Shown one piece after another: positions 58,679-64,000 of a DNA stretch of 64,000 bases. The notes under the pieces were generated by a model. That model ran no database searches, was not told the DNA's origin, and saw only the letters and a program-made list of their open reading frames with translations. The translations under genes and the position numbers were made by a program. Source of the DNA: Aeromicrobium camelliae (GTDB lineage Bacteria; Actinomycetota; Actinomycetes; Propionibacteriales; Nocardioidaceae); the NCBI RefSeq assembly GCF_003850045.1, contig NZ_RQJX01000013.1, positions 1 to 64,000 of the forward strand. Reading direction: 5' to 3'. Position 1 is the first letter of the stretch, and every line of letters starts with the position of its first letter.

Positions 58679-59731
58679 ATGAGCCGCCGGACGGCCACGT
58701 TGACGGTGACCGGTATCGCGCTGGTCGCGGTGTCGTGCCTGGTGTTCATCCTCCCGGTGCCGTACTCGACGATGCGCCCTGGACCGTCCTTCGACACCCT
58801 CAGCACCCTCGACGGGCAGCCGCTGCTCACCTTCGGCGCGGGCGTGGAGACGTACGAGACCGAAGGCGAGTTGGCGTTCACCACCGTCTCGGTGTCGCGC
58901 GCCGAGACCGAGATCGCGCTGCCTGCCGCGCTGCAGGCCTGGTGGGACAAGGACGTCGACCTCGTTCCGCACGACTTCCTCTACCCCCACGGCGAGACCA
59001 ACGAAGACGCGAGCCAGCAGGGCGCCGCGCAGCTGAGCTCCTCGCAGGACGCCTCGCGCGCGGCCGCGCTGCGGGCCCTCGGCATGGACGTTCCCGAGAC
59101 GGTCAGCGTCCGCTCGGTCGTCGAGGGGTCGCCCGCGGAGGGTGTGCTCGAGGAGGGAGACGAGATCCTCGCGGTGGGCGGCGAACGGGTCGCCGACCAG
59201 CAGCAGGTGGCTGACACGATCGGTGCCCTCGAGCCGGGCGACGAGGTACGGCTCGAGATCGCCCGCGAGGGCGTTCCGCAGCAGGTCACCATCGGAACGG
59301 TCCCCGCCGAGGACGACCCCGAGCGCGCCCGCGTCGGCATCGTCGTGGGCGTCGGCTTCGACTTCCCGATCGAGATCGAGAACCACATCGGCGATCGCGT
59401 CGGCGGTCCGAGCGCCGGGCTCATGTTCGCGCTCGCCATCTACGACAAGCTGACGCCTGGCGCCCTGACCGGCGGCCTGTCCATCGCCGGCACGGGGACG
59501 ATCACCCCGGATGGGGCGGTGGGCCCGATCGGCGGCATCAAGCAGAAGATCGCCGGCGCCGAGGACGGGGGAGCGACCGTGTTCCTCGTGCCGAGCGCCA
59601 ACTGCGCCGAGGCGGCCACCGCCGACACCGCGATGACGCTCGTCGACGTCGAGACCATGCAGCAGGCGATCGAGGCGATCGAGACGCTCGCCGACAACCC
59701 GGAAGCCGAGGTCCCCACATGCTCGAAGTAG
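58679..59731 (+). CDS. PDZ-Lon (S16) peptidase-like membrane protein
   Basis: 350 residues. An N-terminal TM anchor (TLTVTGIALVAVSCLVFILP) is followed by a PDZ domain (VRSVVEGSPAEGVLEEGDEI) and a Lon-protease catalytic domain with Ser in GPSAGLMFAL and Lys in GPIGGIKQKIAGAE, the S16 Ser-Lys dyad. The active site faces the outside of the membrane. ATG 58679 follows GGAAGAG. It ends within the next gene's start region (13-nt overlap). Likely role in quality control of exported proteins. Confidence 0.92.
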   Translation: MSRRTATLTVTGIALVAVSCLVFILPVPYSTMRPGPSFDTLSTLDGQPLLTFGAGVETYETEGELAFTTVSVSRAETEIALPAALQAWWDKDVDLVPHDFLYPHGETNEDASQQGAAQLSSSQDASRAAALRALGMDVPETVSVRSVVEGSPAEGVLEEGDEILAVGGERVADQQQVADTIGALEPGDEVRLEIAREGVPQQVTIGTVPAEDDPERARVGIVVGVGFDFPIEIENHIGDRVGGPSAGLMFALAIYDKLTPGALTGGLSIAGTGTITPDGAVGPIGGIKQKIAGAEDGGATVFLVPSANCAEAATADTAMTLVDVETMQQAIEAIETLADNPEAEVPTCSK

Positions 59732-60231
59732 CCCCCGACTCCCCGTTGCGCCAGGCGACCCTCGAGGTCGAGCGGCACGTGGCCGAGGGCGGTTGGGACC
59801 AGTCCCCGCGCCTCTTCGCGTTGGTGCGCACGGCCGAGCTGATCGCCGCGCAGCCGGCGCTCGCCGATCAGCTAAGCGATCCTGACGGGTACACGCCGGT
59901 CGAGCAGGACGGCGTGCCGGCCGACCGCTCCGTCGAGGACGTGCTTCCGACGCTCATGTGGCCCGACACCGTGCACGGCTGCGCCGTGGTGATCGAGCGG
60001 GTCATGCTCCCGCCGTCGGCGCAGGCCGACCTGCCCGAGGACCCCGACGAACTCGTGCGCGTCGTGGCCGAGCATCCCGAACGCCAGGAGGTGCGGATCT
60101 GCGCCGCCGTGCTGCGCGACGGCAGCGCCCACACCACCGTGCGGGCCCGGACCCCCGAGGACGCGCCGCTGCTGGAGGGGCCCGAGCTCGTCCCCGGCCT
60201 GGTGGCGCTCCTGAACGCGAGCATGTCGTGA
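59719..60231 (+). CDS. PPA1309 family protein
   Basis: 170 residues resembling the Propionibacteriales-enriched PPA1309 family: SPRLFALVRTAELIAAQPAL, SVEDVLPTLMWPDTVHGCAV, RTPEDAPLLEGPELVPGLVA. No catalytic motif is visible and the function is unknown. The ATG lies inside the 3' end of the PDZ-Lon gene in another frame, suggesting coupled translation. The family's taxonomic restriction is the best hint of host order in this window. Confidence 0.85.
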   Translation: MLEVAPDSPLRQATLEVERHVAEGGWDQSPRLFALVRTAELIAAQPALADQLSDPDGYTPVEQDGVPADRSVEDVLPTLMWPDTVHGCAVVIERVMLPPSAQADLPEDPDELVRVVAEHPERQEVRICAAVLRDGSAHTTVRARTPEDAPLLEGPELVPGLVALLNASMS

Positions 60232-60296
60232 TTGGGGTCACTCGATAGGCTTAGGCCTGCCATCGGCCATGCCGGCGACATGACCCAGGAGAACTG

Positions 60297-63209
60297 TTGA
60301 GCGACATCTTCGGAGCCCCCCGTCCGCAACCGGCCGCTCCGCCGCCCGACCGCCGTCGTCGCGTTCTCGTGCCGACTCTCATCACGCTCGCCGCGCTGGT
60401 CGTGCTCGGTTCCGTCTTCACCAACGTGTGGACCAACCGGCTGTGGTTCCGCTCGGTCGACTACTCCGACGTCTTCACCACCGTCATCTGGACGCGGGTC
60501 GGCCTCTTCGTGAGCTTCGCGATCGTGTTCGCGCTGTTCGTCGCCCTGAACCTCTTCCTCGCGTACCGCACGCGCGCCGAACCGCACCTGCTGCGTCGCG
60601 ACGACCCGGCGGCCCGGTACCGCTTCGCGCTCACTCCGGTGCGCAAGGCCGCATTCATCATCATCTCCGTGATCCTCGGCATCTTCGCCGGCGTCGTCGG
60701 CCAGTCCCGCTGGGAGACGTTCCAGCAGTGGTGGCATGGCACCGAGTTCGGCGTCGAGGACCCGCACTTCGGCCGCGACAACGGCTTCTTCGTCTTCGAC
60801 CTGCCGTGGCTGACGTTCATCGCGTCCTTCGCCTTCACGATGGTGATCATCACGATCGTGGTGACCGCGTTCGTGCACTACGTCTACGGCGGCATCCGCT
60901 TCGCCGGCCGCGGCTTGAGCTTCACGCGGGGCGCCCAGATCCAGATCGCCGTCCTCGCCGGCATCGCAGTGCTGATCAAGGCGTTCCAGTACTGGCTCGA
61001 CCGGTTCACCCTGCTGCTCGGCACGGGCGGAGTCGTCGACGGCGCCACCTACACCGACGCCAACGCGCGCATCCCGAGCAAGAACATCATGATCGCGGTC
61101 GCGATCATCTGCGCACTGCTGTTCTTCTCCACGATCATCGCCCGCAGCTGGACTCTTCCGGCGATCGGTCTGGGCGGGCTCATCCTGTCCTCGGTGCTCA
61201 TCGGCGGTCTGTGGCCGGCGTTCATGCAGCAGTTCCAGGTCAGCCCCTCCGAGGCGGACCGTGAGGAGCCGTACATCGCGCGCAACATCGAGGCGACGCG
61301 CGCGGCCTACGGGGTCAGTGAGGTGGAGACCCGCTCGTACTCGGCGGCGACGGAGCTCTCGCCCGAGGAGCTCAACGCGAGCGCCGAGTCCCGGGTGAGC
61401 TCGCGACTCATCGACCCGACCCTCGTGTCGCCGGCGTTCCAGCAGCTGCAGCAGGTGCGCGGCTACTACACGGTCAACAAGACGCTCGACGTCGACCGGT
61501 ACCGCTTCGACGGCGAGGACCAGCCGCGCGACGTCATCATCGCCGCGCGCGAGGTCGACCTCGACGGTCTGCAGAGCTCGCAGCGCACCTGGTCCAACGA
61601 CCACACGGTCTACACGCACGGCTACGGCGTCATCGCCGCCTACGGCAACGAGCGCGGGCCCCAGGGTGAGCCCGTCTGGGCGGCCCGCGACATCCCGCCG
61701 ACCGGTGAGTTCGAGTTCGAGGTGCCGCCGCGCATCTACTTCGGCGAGAAGTCGCCCGAGTACTCCATCGTCGGCCGCCCCGAAGGTGCGGAGCCGATCG
61801 AGGTCGACATTCCGCGCGGTTCGGGGGGCAGCGACGACGACAACCCCGAGAACGCCACCGCCAACACGTACGACGGCGAGGGCGGCGTGCCGGTGGGCAA
61901 CCTGTTCAACAAGGTGCTCTACGCGCTCAAGTTCGCTGAGCCGAACATCGTGCTCTCGGACCGGGTCAACGAGGAGTCGAAGATCCTCTACGACCGCCAC
62001 CCGCGCGAGCGTGTGCAGAAGGTCGCCCCGTGGCTGACGGTGGACGGCGACATCTACCCGGCCGTGGTCGACGGTCGCGTGGTGTGGATCGCCGACGGTT
62101 ACACGACGAGCAACAGCTACCCGTACAGCCAGCACCGCTCGCTGCGCGAGGCGACGTCGGACACCCTGACGCAGACCGCCGCGCAGATGGCACTGCCGAC
62201 CGACCAGGTCAACTACATCCGCAACTCCGTCAAGGCCGTCGTGGACGCCTACGACGGCACCGTCGACCTGTACCAGTGGGACGAGGAGGACCCCGTCCTC
62301 AAGACGTGGATGAAGGTGTTCCCCGACTCGGTGAAGCCCAAGAGCGAGATCTCCGAGGGCCTGCTGGAGCACCTGCGCTATCCGGTGGATCTGTTCAAGG
62401 TCCAGCGCGACATCCTCACGCGGTACCACGTGACCGACGCGCAGACGTTCTACGAGGACGGCGAGCGCTGGCGCGTTCCGGAGGACCCGTCGGGCAACCA
62501 GGGCGCGCTGCAGCCGCCGTACTACCTGACGATGAGCCGACCCGACCAGGAGACGCCGCAGTTCTCGCTGACCAGCGTCTACCTGCCGAACAATCGTCAG
62601 AACCTGGCGTCGTTCATGTCGGTCAACTCCGAGGCGTCCGACCCGGAGAACTACGGCAAGCTGCAGATCCTGGAGTTGCCCAGTGAGACACGAGTCGGTG
62701 GTCCCAACCAGATCGCCGCGCAGATCCAGGCCGACAACCAGGTGACGCAGACCCTGTTGCCGTTCGAGCAGGCGACCAACGCGCGAATCCTGCGCGGCAA
62801 CCTGCTGACGCTGCCGGTCGGCGGTGCTCTGCTGTACGTGCAGCCGGTCTACATCCAGCGCTCCGTGGAGGAGGGCTCGTACCCGGTGCTGCAGTACATC
62901 ATCGCGTCGTTCGGTGAGGACGTCGGCATCGGCAATACGCTCGACGAGGCGCTGCGCGCGGCGCTCGGGCTCGAGGAGGGCGCGGCGCCGCCGCCCGAGG
63001 ACGAGGTGGAGGCCCCGCCGGAGGAGGGCGACGGAGGCGAGCCCGCCGAGGCTCAGACCCCGGAGCAGCTGCTCCAGCAGGCCACGGAGCTGTACGACCA
63101 GGCTCAGCAGGCGCTGCAGGAGGGCGATCTGGCCACGTATCAGCGGCGGATCAACGAGATGGCCGACGCGATCGAGCAGGCCGAGCAGCAGTTGGGTGGA
63201 GGCTCCTGA
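60297..63209 (+). CDS. UPF0182 large membrane protein
   Basis: 970 residues. Seven or so N-terminal TM helices (residues ~20-330) are followed by a ~560-residue extracytoplasmic domain (ARNIEATRAAYGVSEVETRS, QLQQVRGYYTVNKTLDVDRY, NGNPEL...). It ends in an acidic Pro/Glu linker and a C-terminal coiled coil (EQLLQQATELYDQAQQALQE). TTG start with AGGAG upstream. The UPF0182 family has no assigned function; location and size suggest a role in envelope biogenesis. Confidence 0.93.
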   Translation: MSDIFGAPRPQPAAPPPDRRRRVLVPTLITLAALVVLGSVFTNVWTNRLWFRSVDYSDVFTTVIWTRVGLFVSFAIVFALFVALNLFLAYRTRAEPHLLRRDDPAARYRFALTPVRKAAFIIISVILGIFAGVVGQSRWETFQQWWHGTEFGVEDPHFGRDNGFFVFDLPWLTFIASFAFTMVIITIVVTAFVHYVYGGIRFAGRGLSFTRGAQIQIAVLAGIAVLIKAFQYWLDRFTLLLGTGGVVDGATYTDANARIPSKNIMIAVAIICALLFFSTIIARSWTLPAIGLGGLILSSVLIGGLWPAFMQQFQVSPSEADREEPYIARNIEATRAAYGVSEVETRSYSAATELSPEELNASAESRVSSRLIDPTLVSPAFQQLQQVRGYYTVNKTLDVDRYRFDGEDQPRDVIIAAREVDLDGLQSSQRTWSNDHTVYTHGYGVIAAYGNERGPQGEPVWAARDIPPTGEFEFEVPPRIYFGEKSPEYSIVGRPEGAEPIEVDIPRGSGGSDDDNPENATANTYDGEGGVPVGNLFNKVLYALKFAEPNIVLSDRVNEESKILYDRHPRERVQKVAPWLTVDGDIYPAVVDGRVVWIADGYTTSNSYPYSQHRSLREATSDTLTQTAAQMALPTDQVNYIRNSVKAVVDAYDGTVDLYQWDEEDPVLKTWMKVFPDSVKPKSEISEGLLEHLRYPVDLFKVQRDILTRYHVTDAQTFYEDGERWRVPEDPSGNQGALQPPYYLTMSRPDQETPQFSLTSVYLPNNRQNLASFMSVNSEASDPENYGKLQILELPSETRVGGPNQIAAQIQADNQVTQTLLPFEQATNARILRGNLLTLPVGGALLYVQPVYIQRSVEEGSYPVLQYIIASFGEDVGIGNTLDEALRAALGLEEGAAPPPEDEVEAPPEEGDGGEPAEAQTPEQLLQQATELYDQAQQALQEGDLATYQRRINEMADAIEQAEQQLGGGS

Positions 63210-63212
63210 CCC

Positions 63213-63764
63213 ATGTGGGTCGAGGCCGTCATGAGGGAGGTTCCGCGCGAGCGGTTCCTCCCTCATGACGTTGCCGACCAAGCGGGCATCGACGCTCCCG
63301 TCTCGATCGGCTACGGGATGACGAACTCCCAGCCGCGGACCGTCGCGGACATGCTCAAACTGCTGGACCCGCAGCCGGGCGACCGGGTCCTCGACGTGGG
63401 CAGCGGTTCGGGGTGGACCACCGCGCTCCTGGCACATCGGGTGGGTCCGGACGGGTTCGTCATCGGCGTCGAGATCGTGCCCGAACTCGCGCAGATGGGG
63501 CGCGACAACGTGACCACGACCAACGCGCGCATCGAGCAGGCCGGTGCCGAGCTGGGATGGCCCGCGGAAGCCCCCTACGACCGCATCCTGGTGTCGGCGT
63601 CAGCGCGGCGGCTCCCCGACGCGCTGGTCGACCAGCTCTCACCTGAGGGCGGAGTGCTCGTGGTCCCGGTCGGAGCCGCCATGACGCGCGTCGTCCGGCA
63701 CGGGAACGAGCCCACGATCACCCGCCACGGGGTGTACAACTTCGTGCCGCTTCAGGAGTCCTGA
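63213..63764 (+). CDS. pcm: Protein-L-isoaspartate O-methyltransferase-like
   Basis: 183 residues. Motifs: VPRERFLPHDVADQAGID, SIGYGMTNSQPRTVADMLK (the catalytic Ser/Thr region), VLDVGSGSGWTTALLAHRVG (SAM binding) and YDRILVSASARRLPD. It methylates L-isoaspartyl residues during protein repair; actinobacterial shorter forms may instead be related methyltransferases. A 13-bp perfect inverted repeat lies in the first 19 codons. Its 3' end overlaps the MarR gene by 13 bp. Confidence 0.87.
   Translation: MWVEAVMREVPRERFLPHDVADQAGIDAPVSIGYGMTNSQPRTVADMLKLLDPQPGDRVLDVGSGSGWTTALLAHRVGPDGFVIGVEIVPELAQMGRDNVTTTNARIEQAGAELGWPAEAPYDRILVSASARRLPDALVDQLSPEGGVLVVPVGAAMTRVVRHGNEPTITRHGVYNFVPLQES
63228..63269 (+). 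repeat. Strong stem-loop inside pcm 5' coding region
   Basis: GTCATGAGGGAGG (63228-63240) and CCTCCCTCATGAC (63257-63269) are exact inverted arms; inside, a TT/TT mismatch, a CCGC/GCGG stem and a GCGA tetraloop follow. It encodes conserved Pcm residues, so coding and structure coexist. Confidence 0.75.
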
Positions 63765-64000
63765 CCGCGCTCGAGCCGTTCGGCCTCACGGCGGACAGCG
63801 GCCGTACCGATGGCGAGGGCGGTGAGCTCTTCCATCGTGAGGCCGTCGATGATCTCGAGGCTCGTGTTGCGGACCATCGTCAGCATCTCGTGCAGAAACT
63901 GGTCGCCGCTCGGCGTCACCTCGATGATGCGCGCACGCCGGTCCGTCGGGGAGGGGCGCCGCGTGATGTAGCCGCGATCCTCCAGGCGGTGGAGCAGCCC
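63752..64000 (-). CDS. MarR-family transcriptional regulator (partial, N-terminus off window)
   Basis: The last 82 codons run in from the right edge, ending at a TGA at 63754-63752. They show a MarR-type wing and C-terminal helices: LLHRLEDRGYITRRPSPTDR, ARIIEVTPSGDQFL, and a Glu-rich helix (LTMEELTALAIGTAAVRREA). The recognition helix and start lie beyond 64000. The 3' end overlaps pcm by 13 bp in the opposite direction. Confidence 0.85.
   Translation of the reverse strand, partial: GLLHRLEDRGYITRRPSPTDRRARIIEVTPSGDQFLHEMLTMVRNTSLEIIDGLTMEELTALAIGTAAVRREAERLERGQDS

Noticed and set aside
59868..63437. 1189-codon open frame on the minus strand
   Set aside because: It is antisense to UPF0182 and PPA1309, has no start signals, and shows the His/Arg/Gly-rich composition of shadow frames in GC-rich DNA.
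1..64000. CRISPR arrays, tRNA, rRNA, IS elements or prophage
   Set aside because: No repeated spacers, clover-leaf candidates, transposase or phage genes were seen.

Overview
The window reads as a high-GC actinobacterial chromosome segment, most likely from the order Propionibacteriales and plausibly Nocardioidaceae (Aeromicrobium/Nocardioides-like). The basis is the dense GC-rich coding with ATGA/GTGA/TGATG stop-start overlaps, many GTG starts, many apparently leaderless genes (a TANNNT box 6-7 nt upstream of ATG/GTG), and marker families such as AdnAB, mycoredoxin, DUF3107, DUF3117, UPF0182 and a PPA1309-family protein. No rRNA, tRNA, insertion sequence, prophage or CRISPR array was seen.

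Layout. 1-1288: the 5' part of a DUF222/HNH-type gene running off the left edge, then a long imperfect inverted-repeat element. 1289-10811: a housekeeping block (VOC protein, dapE, LOG protein, tag, DUF3117, O-methyltransferase, sigE, glutaminase-STAS, tatB, mrp, DUF1003, MgtE_N-CBS) whose order recalls the Mycobacterium dapE...sigE...tatB...mrp region, but with no rseA or htrA after sigE. 11749-24488: a Tad/Flp pilus island, mostly on the minus strand, with an embedded NarL-type two-component system. It contains a single ORF that fuses the TadZ/CpaE ATPase to a TadE pseudopilin, a pilin-like protein with a large exodomain, and several unknowns. 24585-30323: surface and metabolic genes (VWA protein, acyl-CoA dehydrogenase, choice-of-anchor protein, stress protein). 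30406-38554: MaoC, phosphatase, PHP, a doubly frameshifted SRPBCC/DUF4166 gene with a TetR regulator and a double operator, a small auto-operator module, hydrolase/SDR, an orphan ParA and an L,D-transpeptidase. 38556-63209: a second block whose order recalls Mycobacterium Rv3193c-Rv3214 (from memory): RhlE, ferritin-like, DUF3107, TetR, MoeZ, MGMT-like, AdnA, AdnB, NudC, mycoredoxin, UvrD2, AarF, ThiF-like, DUF5679, metallopeptidases, PDZ-Lon, PPA1309 and UPF0182. whiB7, which sits in that neighbourhood in mycobacteria, is absent. 63213-64000: an L-isoaspartyl methyltransferase and the end of a MarR regulator.

How the genes work together. The Tad genes should make a type IVc pilus: Flp pilin, TadE/TadG-like minor subunits, CpaB, the TadA motor, the TadB/TadC platform and TadZ as localiser. 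The kinase/regulator pair inside the cluster is the obvious candidate controller. No prepilin peptidase is in the window. The AdnA/AdnB/UvrD2 stretch is a DNA-repair helicase block, flanked by redox (mycoredoxin) and NAD-cap/NADH hydrolase functions. The most unusual items are the TadZ-TadE fusion, three conserved proteins whose N-termini need AUC or CUG start codons, the paired compensating frameshifts, and two compact operator arrays.
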